Assembly: GCA_004556925.1 (NCBI GenBank)
Contig: SFFI01000002.1
Coordinates: forward strand, 117,574 to 181,573
Source: Clostridiales bacterium
GTDB lineage: Bacteria; Bacillota; Clostridia; Saccharofermentanales; DTU023
DNA: 64,000 bases
Reading direction: 5' to 3'
Below the pieces are notes generated by a model. The model was not told where the DNA came from, did no database searches, and saw only the letters and a program-made list of their open reading frames with translations. Shown piece after piece: positions 52,031-61,288 of this stretch. Numbering within the stretch: the first letter of the stretch is position 1; each line of letters opens with the position of its first letter. Made by a program: the position numbers and the translations under genes.

Positions 52031-52705
52031 ATGCACGCCCATAAGACTTTCATTCTTGTCAGTAAAATGCTCGCGACCCTGTCGCTTATCGGCCTGGTCT
52101 GGGGAGCAGCCATCTGCCTGACCAGCCTGCAGCCCTGGACCTATCACGCCTATCTGCCTGACCTGACCAGCTATGACCCCTATCACTTGGGTGAAGACAA
52201 GATCCTAAAAAACTACCAGGCTATGGTGACTTATGGCCTCAGCCCTCGCTATGCAGGGGAACTTGAATTTCAGGGCCTCCCCATGTCCGCCCAAGGTCGC
52301 CAGCATTTTGCTGAAGTACGGTCCGTCTTTCAACAGATCCTAAAAATCACGCTCATCTGCCTGCCTGTATGCTTGATAAGCATGGGGTATTTACGGAGGC
52401 AAAATATCATAGGCCCCTTACTCTGGGGACCAGTCCTTGCCCTCCTCTGCCCTGCGGCCATTGGTCTGGTCATGCTCCTAGATTTTAACCAGGCCTTTAC
52501 CCTCTTTCACCAACTAGTTTTCCGGAATGATTACTGGATTTTTGATCCCGCCCAAGATCCCATCATTGAATATCTGCCACAAGCATTTTTCCAATCCATG
52601 GCCTTCATCATCCTCCTGGTTCTTTTGGCCCTTTGCCTGGTCAGCCTTGGTCTCTACTTCAGGTATAAGCACGGGGAGGCCAAAGCTCCAGATCACCAGG
52701 AATAA
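52031..52705 (+). CDS. TIGR01906/DUF1461 family integral membrane protein
   Basis: 224 residues: an N-terminal helix (about 10-30), an extracytoplasmic loop with conserved aromatic and acidic residues, then helices at about 103-120, 128-150 and 190-212. The segment WIFDPAQDPIIEYLPQAFF, between the last two helices, is the hallmark of the family. The family's function is not established. It starts 48 bases from the CIRCE operator with only a weak ribosome site (GTAGGT). No obvious -35/-10 pair was found for it. Confidence 0.75.
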   Translation: MHAHKTFILVSKMLATLSLIGLVWGAAICLTSLQPWTYHAYLPDLTSYDPYHLGEDKILKNYQAMVTYGLSPRYAGELEFQGLPMSAQGRQHFAEVRSVFQQILKITLICLPVCLISMGYLRRQNIIGPLLWGPVLALLCPAAIGLVMLLDFNQAFTLFHQLVFRNDYWIFDPAQDPIIEYLPQAFFQSMAFIILLVLLALCLVSLGLYFRYKHGEAKAPDHQE

Positions 52706-52773
52706 CCCGCCCAGCAGGATTCTTCGCTAAAGCTGCTGGCCAGGAGTTTCCTGCTAGCCAGCGGACATAAAAA

Positions 52774-52810
52774 GAGGGCGCCTCTTCACTTGCGTACGAG
52801 AGGCACCCCC
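52774..52810 (-). terminator. Terminator of the M17 aminopeptidase gene
   Basis: A GC-rich imperfect stem of about 10 bp (from GGGGGTGCCTCT to AGAGGCGCCCTC on the minus strand) followed by TTTTTATG. It lies about 55 bases past the aminopeptidase stop at 52864, in the gap convergent with the TIGR01906-like gene. Confidence 0.75.
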
Positions 52811-52863
52811 ACTTGTAGGCTTTGTTAAGTGATTAGAGCATAAAGCTTGCTAGAGGCTCTATC

Positions 52864-54333
52864 TTAAGCAAAAAAGGCCTTGCTCAAGTAATACAAAAGC
52901 TCTGCGCCAACACCACTTGCCCCCTTGGGGAACCGGTCGCTACCCGATTCATTATAGGAGGTACCCGCAATATCCAGGTGGAGGAAGGGTGTCTGGTTGG
53001 CAAAGGCGCGTACAAAGAGGCCCGCAGTGATCGATCCGCCACCCCGGTAGCCGCCATTTTTAATATCAGCGCGTTCAGACTTGTTCTTCTCCTCATAATC
53101 ATCGTCAATAGGCAAACGCCAAAGCTTATCACCAGAAAGTTTGGAGCCTGTCTCCGCTGCCTGCCAAAGGACATCTGAGTCAGAGATAGAACCGGTCACA
53201 TGGTCTCCTAAAGCAACAATTACGGCGCCCGTCAGTGTGGCAATATCCACAATCGCCGTGGCCTTTTCCTTCTGCCAGGCATAGGTAACCGCATCAGCTA
53301 AGGTGAGTCGGCCTTCGGCATCCGTGGACATAATCTCGATCGATTTGCCTGCCAAGGAGCCAATAATATCTCCATTGCGGAAAGAACAACCGGAAACCAT
53401 GTTTTCACAAGCGGCAACTAGGGCCACAACATTCACTGGGGCTTTTTCTCTCGCCAAGGCACCCATGGTTGCAATAACCGCGGCAGAACCCGCCATATCA
53501 GAGTTCATGGTCCGCATCCCACTGCCAGGTTTAAGATCATAGCCACCAGAATCGTAGCAAAGGCCCTTGCCCACCAGGGCCAGAACCTCCTCGCTTTGAG
53601 GATTGTTCAGATAGCGCATGATGATGAAACGGGGTTCTTCAGCAGATCCCTTAGCCACACTCCAATAGGCCTCCATACCCAAGTCTTGGATAGCTTGGGG
53701 ACCCAAGATCTCGATTTCAAAACCCGTTTCTTTCGCTAAGTTTTCCGCTTCGCAAGCCAGTTGCCTGGGCGTCATAATATTTGCCGGCTCATTGACCAAG
53801 CGACGTGCAAGACCAGTAGCCTGGGCTAAGCTGTTAGCTTCATGCAGGAGCTTTTCAGCCTCTGGTCTATCTGTCAGTAGGGTTATCTGCTTTACCTTGT
53901 CTTGGTCCTCTTCCTCAGCCTCCTCTGGCGTCAGCGTGTTTTTATAGCCCGACTTAATATGCTGGTCAAACTTGTTGTCCAAAAGCATCAAAGTTCTAGC
54001 GATTTGGGTAAACTCCTGGTCGCTAAAATCGGGACTAATCCAGGCAGCCAGGGATGGCTCCTTAAATTCCGCAAGTTTATCTGCAAAAGCCTTAAAAGCC
54101 TTTTGCAAGTCATAGATTCCAGCCTCTTGTTTAATAGTCAAAACAAGCAGCTCGGCAATCTTATCGTCCTGAACCTGACGTAGCATACGGACGCCCGCCT
54201 TATCCGCTTCTTCTTTAAACACAGCTTCAAAGTCGGCCAACTCTGCAGGCCAAGCACCGTTAAGCTTGCGAATTGCTAGCTTCAAGGGCCAGTCACATGT
54301 GAGGGGAGATAGTTTTTCTACGAGTACTTGCAT
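52864..54333 (-). CDS. M17 family leucyl aminopeptidase
   Basis: 489 residues from the ATG at 54333, which has GGAGGTG just upstream; an in-frame TTG nine codons earlier overlaps the aldolase stop. N-terminal macro-like domain (about 1-165) and C-terminal catalytic domain. The two-zinc site is visible: Lys/Asp in VGKGLCYDSGGYDLKP, Asp in MNSDMAGSAA and Asp/Glu in STDAEGRLTLADA. It releases N-terminal amino acids from peptides and cysteinyl-glycine. The first domain is less conserved than the catalytic one. Downstream of the aldolase and MtnA-like genes on the same strand. Confidence 0.92.
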   Translation of the reverse strand: MQVLVEKLSPLTCDWPLKLAIRKLNGAWPAELADFEAVFKEEADKAGVRMLRQVQDDKIAELLVLTIKQEAGIYDLQKAFKAFADKLAEFKEPSLAAWISPDFSDQEFTQIARTLMLLDNKFDQHIKSGYKNTLTPEEAEEEDQDKVKQITLLTDRPEAEKLLHEANSLAQATGLARRLVNEPANIMTPRQLACEAENLAKETGFEIEILGPQAIQDLGMEAYWSVAKGSAEEPRFIIMRYLNNPQSEEVLALVGKGLCYDSGGYDLKPGSGMRTMNSDMAGSAAVIATMGALAREKAPVNVVALVAACENMVSGCSFRNGDIIGSLAGKSIEIMSTDAEGRLTLADAVTYAWQKEKATAIVDIATLTGAVIVALGDHVTGSISDSDVLWQAAETGSKLSGDKLWRLPIDDDYEEKNKSERADIKNGGYRGGGSITAGLFVRAFANQTPFLHLDIAGTSYNESGSDRFPKGASGVGAELLYYLSKAFFA

Positions 54334-54356
54334 GTGCACCTCCAAATTTTTATGAG

Positions 54357-55037
54357 TCAATTATAACAGTCATCCTCAGGAAACTTAATATCCGTGGGGT
54401 AGGCCCACTTTTGCAGTTCTTCCTGGGCCAGAGTCTTGGGCTCCCGGCCTTGATTAATGCTGAGGGTAAGGTAGTAAAGCTCCGATAGTTCTTCTATATA
54501 ATTGGCTCTTAGAAGGGCTTCTTCCATGTTTGCCCCAAGGGCAATGGCTCCATGGCTTTCCAAGAGGCAGCAGTCTGCGTCTTGGAGGGTACTGGAGACA
54601 GACCTGGCCAGGGCACTGGTGCCGGGTCTAGCGTAGGGAGCCACGGGGATCTTAGGGCTTTGCCCCAGGACAAAGCTCTCGTAGAGAATGGGCGGAATGG
54701 GTTTATTCAGGATGGCAAAAGCCGTGGCGTAACGTGAATGGGTATGGACGATAGCGCCAATGTCAGGCCGTTTTTTATAAATAGCAATGTGCATGAGGAC
54801 TTCACTGGAAGGCTTGTTTAGGCCATTCCAGGCCAGCACTTGGGCATCCAGGTTTAAGACACAAAGTTGGTCTTCGCACAATTCCGACCGGGCTACACCG
54901 CTGGGGGTCACAATAACCACTTGCGATTCAGGGTCAAATACGCTGAAATTCCCTGATTTATGTTTGCATAAATCCGTTCGTTCAGCTTGCTTGGCAGCAT
55001 CGACAAGCGTTTTTTTAAGTTCATCTAGCCTATTCAT
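54357..55037 (-). CDS. Class II aldolase/adducin family protein
   Basis: 226 residues. Zinc ligands His98 and His100 (VHTHSRYAT) and His162 (LESHGAIALG), with the catalytic glutamate at Glu79 (KPSSEVLMH). The fold covers L-fuculose-phosphate aldolase, ribulose-phosphate epimerase and MtnB dehydratase. It overlaps the MtnA-type isomerase gene by 4 bases, which narrows the choice to the sugar-1-phosphate steps: 5-deoxyribulose-1-phosphate or methylthioribulose-1-phosphate aldolase (DrdA/Ald2-like), or MtnB. No other methionine salvage gene (mtnC/D/E/K) is in the window, so aldol cleavage to dihydroxyacetone phosphate and an aldehyde is the favoured reading (inference). Confidence 0.85.
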   Translation of the reverse strand: MNRLDELKKTLVDAAKQAERTDLCKHKSGNFSVFDPESQVVIVTPSGVARSELCEDQLCVLNLDAQVLAWNGLNKPSSEVLMHIAIYKKRPDIGAIVHTHSRYATAFAILNKPIPPILYESFVLGQSPKIPVAPYARPGTSALARSVSSTLQDADCCLLESHGAIALGANMEEALLRANYIEELSELYYLTLSINQGREPKTLAQEELQKWAYPTDIKFPEDDCYN

Positions 55038-56143
55038 TGAGATAGCCCCAAGCCCATAGCAGTAAAGGCCTCATCAAAGGGGGCCTTGCATAAGCCTCTG
55101 TCAGTAATAATCCCGGTAATGAGACTATGGTCTGTTACATCAAAAGCAGGATTGAAAATATTGACCTCTTCAGCGGTCATGCGCTCCTTGTACCACATAT
55201 CGCTGACCTCATGGGGGTCGCGCATTTCAATCGGGATGTCCGCACCTGTGTGTGTTGCCATATCAATGGTGGAGCTTGGCGCACATACATAGAAGGGAAT
55301 CCCGTAGTGCTTAGCCAGAATGGCTACCGTATTCGTACCGATCTTGTTAGCCGCATCGCCGTTCCTGGCTACCCGGTCACAGCCCACAAAAACAATCTGG
55401 ATTTTGCCCTGAGCCATCAGGACAGAAGCCATATTGTCGCATTGCAAGGTGGTTTTAATCCCGGCTTGGCTTAACTCAAAGGCTGTCAAACGTGCACCTT
55501 GGAGGAGGGGCCGGGTTTCATCGCAGTAAACGTGCATTGCATCACCAGGCCAGCCGTGTTCTAAGGCCATATACATGGGTGCGGTGGCTGTTCCGTATTT
55601 ACCCGTAGCCAAGGTGCCGGCGTTGCAGTGCGTTAAAATACCAATTTCCTTATTGTCTTCTTTCAGCTCAGAAAGCAAGGAAAAGCCAGTCTCCCCAATA
55701 TGACGGCTAATGGCAATATCTTCTGCCTGGATAGCTTCAGCTTCTGCAAAAAGCTTGTCTTTAATATCAGCAACTGGGAGATCCTGAGAGTCCTCAATAA
55801 GCTTTTGCATCCTATTGAGGGCCCAGAAAAGGTTCACTGCCGTAGGGCGGGAGCTAGAAAGATAGCTGGTAATCTCACGGCACTCCTGAGCAAAGGTCCC
55901 GTAATCTTCCGTATCAATCTGGCTAGCCAAAAGAGCAGTAGCGAAAGCTGCCATAATGCCAATGGCCGGGGCTCCCCGAACTCTCAGCTTTTTAATCGCC
56001 TCCCAGATTTCTTCCGCAGTATCTAACTGGATACGCTTAAGGGTACCCGGTAAAAGGCTCTGGTCAATAATATCTACCGACTTTTTATCTGGCCCCCATT
56101 TTACGGTAATAACCTGATCAAAAAATGCTTCTACTTGATTCAT
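55034..56143 (-). CDS. mtnA: S-methyl-5-thioribose-1-phosphate / 5-deoxyribose-1-phosphate isomerase
   Basis: 369 residues, an eIF-2B alpha/beta/delta-like fold. Active-site cysteine Cys173 in LTHCNAGTLAT and Asp256 in VGCDRVARNGD; the RVRGAPAIGIMAA phosphate-binding segment is intact. It isomerises an aldose-1-phosphate to a ketose-1-phosphate. Overlaps the aldolase gene by 4 bases. GGAG lies nine bases before the ATG. The pairing with a class II aldolase recalls the DHAP shunt that disposes of methylthioribose or 5-deoxyribose. Confidence 0.93.
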   Translation of the reverse strand: MNQVEAFFDQVITVKWGPDKKSVDIIDQSLLPGTLKRIQLDTAEEIWEAIKKLRVRGAPAIGIMAAFATALLASQIDTEDYGTFAQECREITSYLSSSRPTAVNLFWALNRMQKLIEDSQDLPVADIKDKLFAEAEAIQAEDIAISRHIGETGFSLLSELKEDNKEIGILTHCNAGTLATGKYGTATAPMYMALEHGWPGDAMHVYCDETRPLLQGARLTAFELSQAGIKTTLQCDNMASVLMAQGKIQIVFVGCDRVARNGDAANKIGTNTVAILAKHYGIPFYVCAPSSTIDMATHTGADIPIEMRDPHEVSDMWYKERMTAEEVNIFNPAFDVTDHSLITGIITDRGLCKAPFDEAFTAMGLGLSQ

Positions 56144-56199
56144 CTCTATCAGCTCCTTGATCTATTAAGCGTAGCTCTAGGTTCATAAGTCAAAGTTTT

Positions 56200-56208
56200 A
56201 ATATAGCA
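56200..56208 (-). promoter_or_regulatory. Candidate extended -10 promoter of mtnA
   Basis: On the minus strand, TGC directly followed by TATATT, an extended -10, about 60 bases upstream of the mtnA start. No convincing -35 is visible. Confidence 0.4.
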
Positions 56209-56528
56209 ACTCTCAGGTGATGAACTCTATCATATAACTCCTCATAAACAAAATCTGTATTTGGAGGATTCTCACCTATTAATATGAGCTACAACAGCAT
56301 GAGATCAAAAAGTCAAATAGATCGCATAAGGGGGAAATCACCAGGCTTGCACCTATATAGTTCAAGGCCCTTAACTCAAAGACAGAAGAAGAGAAAAAAG
56401 TTACCCGCCGAGAAACACACCTCTCACAATTAGTTTAGCCACTCCAAATAAAATTTTTTAATAGATCATGTACGGGTAGGTTTGATATTACAGCTAATAC
56501 TACTACATCAATTCTTGCCGAGGGATAT

Positions 56529-56595
56529 ACCCCCACCCTAACATGAACGTTCACCTCAGCAAACTCTCGCTAGCCATGAGGGGTGGGGGTTTTCC
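56529..56595. terminator. Long-loop inverted repeat after the sugar-permease operon
   Basis: A 10-bp G/C-rich stem (56529-56538 with 56581-56590) enclosing about 40 bases that can fold further (CCTCA/TGAGG). A TTTT run follows on the plus strand only. It is 16-77 bases past the last permease stop, so it may block read-through in either direction. Confidence 0.45.
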
Positions 56596-56605
56596 TAAAA
56601 AAATA

Positions 56606-57598
56606 TTATATTTGTTTGTTCTTCTTTCGGGTTGAGATAACATTGATGGCCATAACAGAAATTAGCACTAAACCCCAAATTAAATTTTTGAAATAATCTG
56701 AAATATTAGGAAACATAGCAAATGCAGACGACAATGTTTGTAAGATAATTACAGATAAAACAACACCAATTACTCTTCCGGCACCACCATTCGGATTAAC
56801 TCCTGCCAGCACACAAACCAAGATTGTTGGAGTAAGATAGGATTTTCCAAAATCAGCTCGCGCTGCATTAAAATGCCCACACATAAGCAATCCAGATATA
56901 GATGCAAGAGCACCACTAATGGCATATGTGATTGTCGTAACCTGATCAACATGTATTCCAGAAAAGCGTGAAGCAGTTTTATTGGAACCAATCATATAAA
57001 TCTTAAATCCCAATGATGTTTTGTTTAACAAAACACCAACCAGGCATGCACAGATGGCAAAAATAATTGTTGTCACAGGAACAATGCCAAAAATATTGTG
57101 GCTTATAACAGCATTTAATATAGGAGGTATATTGCTCACAGAGGAACCATTGGTTAAACCAACAGCCAAGCCTAAATACAGATCTGATGCACCAAGAGTT
57201 GCCACCATGGCAGGTATGCCTATCTTAGATATCAAGAAGCCAGAAAAAGCACCACACAAGCTTCCAAGAAAAATAGTGATGATTACAGTAATAAGCAGTA
57301 TGAGCGATTGAACAAGAATACTGGCATTTTCTGGCATAATGAGCTTTAAGAGCATACAGCCAAGGATGCCTGTCAAATCTGCAACTGCAACTACTGTTAA
57401 GTCAATGCCTCCACTAATCATGGCTAACATCATTCCTAGCGCCATCACACCTAATTCTGGGAATAAATAAGCAATTAGTCTAATTTGACCAGGTCGAATT
57501 GCAGATCCGTTAGTAATTAAGGCAAGCACGGCAAAAGATATTATAAGGATTCCTACTAGCCGAAAAGTATTGATATTATCATCTTTTACTCTATTCAT
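56606..57598 (-). CDS. ABC sugar transporter permease (RbsC-like), second of pair
   Basis: 330 residues, about nine to ten hydrophobic helices, with the CUT2 permease signatures: 'MMLAMISGGIDLTVVAVADL' (close to the RbsC SGGIDLSVG motif), GIPAMVATLGA and 'ACVLAGVNPNGGAGRVIGVV'-like late segment. Codons are visibly AT-richer than in the ribosomal region. Last gene of the sugar cassette; its partner permease lies 3 bases upstream. Confidence 0.88.
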   Translation of the reverse strand: MNRVKDDNINTFRLVGILIISFAVLALITNGSAIRPGQIRLIAYLFPELGVMALGMMLAMISGGIDLTVVAVADLTGILGCMLLKLIMPENASILVQSLILLITVIITIFLGSLCGAFSGFLISKIGIPAMVATLGASDLYLGLAVGLTNGSSVSNIPPILNAVISHNIFGIVPVTTIIFAICACLVGVLLNKTSLGFKIYMIGSNKTASRFSGIHVDQVTTITYAISGALASISGLLMCGHFNAARADFGKSYLTPTILVCVLAGVNPNGGAGRVIGVVLSVIILQTLSSAFAMFPNISDYFKNLIWGLVLISVMAINVISTRKKNKQI

Positions 57599-57600
57599 GC

Positions 57601-58632
57601 TTATTGACCCTCTCCATCAGCTAAAATATTGGTATTAACTCTCTTTTGTGCGACAACTTGCTTATAGGCCGTCATGCTAACACCAGCAATAATAAGGGCA
57701 CCTGTCATAAACTTACTCCAGCTTGTAGGAATGCCCAGCAATATAAGATTGTTGTGTATAAGCTTCATCATGATGACACCAAGCATCGTGCCAAAAACAT
57801 TACCATTCCCACCTGAAATACTGGCTCCTCCTAATACCACAGCAGCAATAACAGTCATTTCGTAGCCATCAAAAAAGTTAATCTGACACATACCAGAAAC
57901 CGTGACCTGGGTTAAACCAGCAATGCCTCCAAGCATCCCACAAAAAGTAAAAACAAAAATACGAATCCAAGCGACACTAAACCCAGCTCTTTCAGCAGCC
58001 ACCGGGTCCCCGCCGACAGCATAAATTCCTCTTCCTAGCATTGTATACTTCAGTATAAAGTGCGCTGATATGATAGCTATTAATAGGATAATAATTGAAA
58101 TATGCATCGAACTACTAAGTCCACTGGCAGAGTCAGCAACAGTAAATAAGTTATGCTTAGACATCTGCTCTAATGGTTCTGGGAGCACTGAAATTACATG
58201 GCTTTTTAAAACTCCTTGCGTAAAACCTGTATAAATAGTGCAAGTGCCCAAAGTGATAATTAATGTTGGAAGTTTCATCCAAGCAGCTAAAATTCCATTA
58301 ATAAAACCCAAAACAGCGCCCAAAAAAGCAGCTAGCAAAAAGCCCCATATTACTGGTCCAGAATATTGAACTTTACTCCAATAGTCAGTAATAAGAAACA
58401 TGCACAACATTGCTGTATATGGAAAAGATACGTCAATGTTCCCTGAGGCAATAACCATCAACAGACCACAAGCCATTATGCCAGGAACAGTAATGCTTCT
58501 AGCTAGGTCTACCAAGTTATTCGGAGTAAAGAACTGGCCACTTTTCATTTGAATTAAGATACTGAAAAGGATCAGGATCAAAACAACAAAAAACTCGTTT
58601 CTTTTTACTATTTTGTTATATTTCATGATCAC
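57601..58632 (-). CDS. ABC sugar transporter permease (RbsC-like), first of pair
   Basis: 343 residues, polytopic. GLLMVIASGNIDVSFPYTAM is the CUT2 permease motif near helix 2, LKLPTLIITLGT-like and VVLGGASISGGNGNVFGTM are typical. It overlaps the ATPase gene by 17 bases and precedes its partner by 3. Two different permeases with one double ATPase resemble the LsrACDB/RhaSTPQ layout rather than RbsC alone. Confidence 0.88.
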   Translation of the reverse strand: MIMKYNKIVKRNEFFVVLILILFSILIQMKSGQFFTPNNLVDLARSITVPGIMACGLLMVIASGNIDVSFPYTAMLCMFLITDYWSKVQYSGPVIWGFLLAAFLGAVLGFINGILAAWMKLPTLIITLGTCTIYTGFTQGVLKSHVISVLPEPLEQMSKHNLFTVADSASGLSSSMHISIIILLIAIISAHFILKYTMLGRGIYAVGGDPVAAERAGFSVAWIRIFVFTFCGMLGGIAGLTQVTVSGMCQINFFDGYEMTVIAAVVLGGASISGGNGNVFGTMLGVIMMKLIHNNLILLGIPTSWSKFMTGALIIAGVSMTAYKQVVAQKRVNTNILADGEGQ

Positions 58633-60133
58633 TGTCCTCCGTAGTTTCTAAAATTAATGCTTGAAGCTTTTCCCGAGTTAATTCAGTGTTCACACATTCT
58701 TGAACAATTCTGCCTTTTTTGATAATAAATATACGATTGCAATTCATCAGAACTTCATCAATATCGTCAGAAATAATAATGATTCCATACTGTTTTGAAT
58801 GTGCAAGCTGTCGTAGATAATAGTGAATATCGAATTTGGCACCAATATCTACGCCAACTGTTGGGGCGTTAAGGATTAGAACTTTGGGATTAGTAGATAA
58901 CCATTTGCCTAGGACCACCTTTTGCTGATTTCCGCCGGAGAGCGTTTGTATACTATCAGTAGTCTGGTTCAGCTTAATTCCAAGCTCACGAACCCAAGAA
59001 TTAGTGTTGCTCTTTACCTTTTCGTAATCAATCACACCATTAGATCGTAAATTATCAATATTTGCAGCAGACATGTTGTTTTCAATCGTTTGAGAAAGAA
59101 ATAATCCCTCTGTCAACCTGTCCTCCGGAACATACGCAATACGCTTATTTAAAGCGTCCATAGGAGAGTTGATAGTTATTTCTTGATCATCTAAATAAAT
59201 CTTCCCACTTGTTGCTTGAAAAAGACCAAATAGGGTTTTAGCTAGCTCTGTCCGTCCAGAACCAAGTAAACCTGTGATTCCAATAATCTCACCCGGATGT
59301 ATAGCAAAATTAATGTCTTTAAAACCGTTCTTAAGGCAAAGATTTTCAACTTTTAAAATTGAGCGAGTCTCATCAATATCTTGAGGCATAAAATAGTCCT
59401 CAGAAATTTCGCGGCCAGTCATGTAGTAAACAAACTTTTTGCTATCAATTCCTTCTGCGTCGTCAGTAACAACCTTATGGCCATTTCTAAAGACAGTGTA
59501 GCGATCAGCAATCTCAAAGACCTCATCTAATTTGTGGCTAACAAATAAAATTGAGATGCCCTCTTCTTGCAGACGATGAATGATAGAAAATAATTTACTT
59601 ACTTCTTTTCTTGTAAGTGCCGATGTTGCCTCATCCATAATGATCAGTCTGGCATTATGCAAAAGTGATCTTGCAATTGCAATTAACTGCTTATCAGCTA
59701 CAGATAGATCACCAACAATAGCATCCAGAGGAATATCAACACCAATACGTTCAAGCGCTAACTGAGCGATTCTATTAACCTCTCTCCAATTAACTATTTT
59801 CCTTTTATTATAAAGTTCATGATTAATGGCAATATTTTCTGCAACAGTGAGATTGGGAAAAATAGACATATCTTGATAGATAACCTGAATTCCAAGCTGA
59901 ATAGTTTCACTAATGGAGAGGTTGGAATATTCTTTATCATCTATCACTATATGACCGCTATCTGGCGAATAGAAACCAGAAATAATCTTGATCAAAGTTG
60001 ACTTTCCAGATCCATTCTCACCAGCTAAGCAATGAATTTCTCCTTTTTTTATTTCTAGGTCAACTTCATTAAGTGCAGTCACTCCCCCAAAATGCTTAGA
60101 GATTTTGTGTACTTCAATGATATTCTCACTCAT
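58616..60133 (-). CDS. ABC sugar transporter ATPase with two nucleotide-binding domains (RbsA-like)
   Basis: 505 residues. First domain: Walker A GENGSGKST (about residues 38-46), a variant signature (VGDLSVADKQ) and Walker B LIIMDEATSAL. Second domain: degenerate Walker A (GLLGSGRTE), intact LSGGNQQKV and a Walker B-like region ILNAPTVGVD in which the usual aspartate-glutamate pair is missing. This asymmetry is normal for RbsA/MglA/LsrA ATPases. GAGG lies seven bases before the ATG. A hairpin in the 105-base gap upstream separates it from the binding-protein gene. Confidence 0.92.
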   Translation of the reverse strand: MSENIIEVHKISKHFGGVTALNEVDLEIKKGEIHCLAGENGSGKSTLIKIISGFYSPDSGHIVIDDKEYSNLSISETIQLGIQVIYQDMSIFPNLTVAENIAINHELYNKRKIVNWREVNRIAQLALERIGVDIPLDAIVGDLSVADKQLIAIARSLLHNARLIIMDEATSALTRKEVSKLFSIIHRLQEEGISILFVSHKLDEVFEIADRYTVFRNGHKVVTDDAEGIDSKKFVYYMTGREISEDYFMPQDIDETRSILKVENLCLKNGFKDINFAIHPGEIIGITGLLGSGRTELAKTLFGLFQATSGKIYLDDQEITINSPMDALNKRIAYVPEDRLTEGLFLSQTIENNMSAANIDNLRSNGVIDYEKVKSNTNSWVRELGIKLNQTTDSIQTLSGGNQQKVVLGKWLSTNPKVLILNAPTVGVDIGAKFDIHYYLRQLAHSKQYGIIIISDDIDEVLMNCNRIFIIKKGRIVQECVNTELTREKLQALILETTEDSDHEI

Positions 60134-60150
60134 AACTAATCCTCAATAGC

Positions 60151-60187
60151 ACACGCTTACTCCATGCACAGCATTTCGTAAGCGTGT
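60151..60187 (-). other. Stem-loop between sugar-binding protein and ATPase genes
   Basis: A perfect 10-bp stem (60151-60160 with 60178-60187) and a 17-base loop, 51 bases after the binding-protein stop and 18 before the ATPase start. No T-run. It probably stabilises the upstream mRNA or reduces read-through, giving more binding protein than transporter. Confidence 0.6.
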
Positions 60188-60238
60188 AGCCAGTAAATCA
60201 ACCAAATTTAACTGTTAGCACATTTGAATGCCCACAGA

Positions 60239-61288
60239 TTAAAAGTCATAATCTCCCATGTTGTCTTCATCAATAATAAGTACTGCGTGGCCGTAAATAT
60301 TTTTTCCGTCTACTACTAGATTATCGTACCCAGCAATACCCTCTAAAGTGAGACCAGTTTTTATGTCATCACGCTTGTCTTGCAAGCAAAGCACTGCTAA
60401 CTTGACTTGAGCTTGCCCAGCTAGCGCAGGATCCCAGCACAACACAGCAGGATTAGAACCTGATTTGAGATAAGGGCCAGACACAGATGGAACACCCGTA
60501 CCAATTGCAAAAATTTTGCCCGTCATACCGAGTTCATCAATGGCCTTAGCCGCTCCCGGAGCATCATAGCTAGATGCACCAATAAAACCCTTAATATCAG
60601 GATATTTCTTAATAATCTCCTTGGCTTTATTATAAGCCATATCCATATTATCTTCACACTCAATACGTTTTTCGGGAACTAGAGACATTTCAGGGTAGGC
60701 TTCTTCTTGACGGGCAACTGCTGCATCCATCCACTGGTTATGTGATGTAGAGCTGAGGAATGCTACCATGGTCACATATGGGCCTGTTTCGCCCATAGCC
60801 TCAGCGAGTTTATCCATCATTTTTGAGCCGTATTCTTCATTATTGAAGGCTTCCAGATCATAATCACAGACGTCGTTTCCCTCAGCCTCATGAGTAATAA
60901 TGACTATGCCCTTATCCTTAGCTTTTTGAAGCACTGTTTTACAGGCTTCTGGATCAATGGGGACAACACAGAGGGCATCAATATCTTGTTCAATAAGAGT
61001 TTCAATAACCTGAATTTGCTCAGCAGAGTCAGTCTTTGATGGTCCCTTTACATAGCAATCAATACCGGAGTCCTGAGCCAGTTGATCTACGCCAACCTTA
61101 TAACGTAAAAACCAAGGGTCAGACATGTCTTTTACAACACATGCAATCTTGTAAGTGTCTTTACCTTCAGAAGCATTTTGATTAGTTTGCTTAGATGGTG
61201 CCTGTTCTGAGGGCGAGTTATTGGATGAACATCCAAGCAAAGAAATAGCCAACACTAGTACTAATACTACAGATAATAATTTTTTCAT
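60239..61288 (-). CDS. Sugar-binding lipoprotein (RbsB/LsrB-like)
   Basis: 349 residues. A lipoprotein signal peptide with lipobox LLGC, lipidated Cys20, then a Ser/Asn/Gln-rich linker (20-45) and a type I periplasmic binding domain: ACVVKDMSDPWFLRYKVG opens it and the 'ALCVVPIDPEA' and 'KGFIGASSYDAPGAAKAIDE' segments mark the hinge lobes. Overall it resembles LsrB/RhaS-type binding proteins more than RbsB. Its ATG overlaps the kinase stop by one base (TAATG), and AGGAGGA lies upstream. It delivers a pentose or related sugar to the permeases; the exact ligand is not evident. Confidence 0.85.
   Translation of the reverse strand: MKKLLSVVLVLVLAISLLGCSSNNSPSEQAPSKQTNQNASEGKDTYKIACVVKDMSDPWFLRYKVGVDQLAQDSGIDCYVKGPSKTDSAEQIQVIETLIEQDIDALCVVPIDPEACKTVLQKAKDKGIVIITHEAEGNDVCDYDLEAFNNEEYGSKMMDKLAEAMGETGPYVTMVAFLSSTSHNQWMDAAVARQEEAYPEMSLVPEKRIECEDNMDMAYNKAKEIIKKYPDIKGFIGASSYDAPGAAKAIDELGMTGKIFAIGTGVPSVSGPYLKSGSNPAVLCWDPALAGQAQVKLAVLCLQDKRDDIKTGLTLEGIAGYDNLVVDGKNIYGHAVLIIDEDNMGDYDF

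Larger units (their letters stand above)
56144..56605. other. Gene-free region between the sugar cassette and the mtnA-aldolase operon
   Basis: 462 bases without a supportable gene. It contains a candidate minus-strand promoter near mtnA (56200-56208) and an inverted repeat near the sugar-permease stop (56529-56590). The middle (about 56220-56520) shows nothing recognisable and is AT-rich. Confidence 0.6.
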
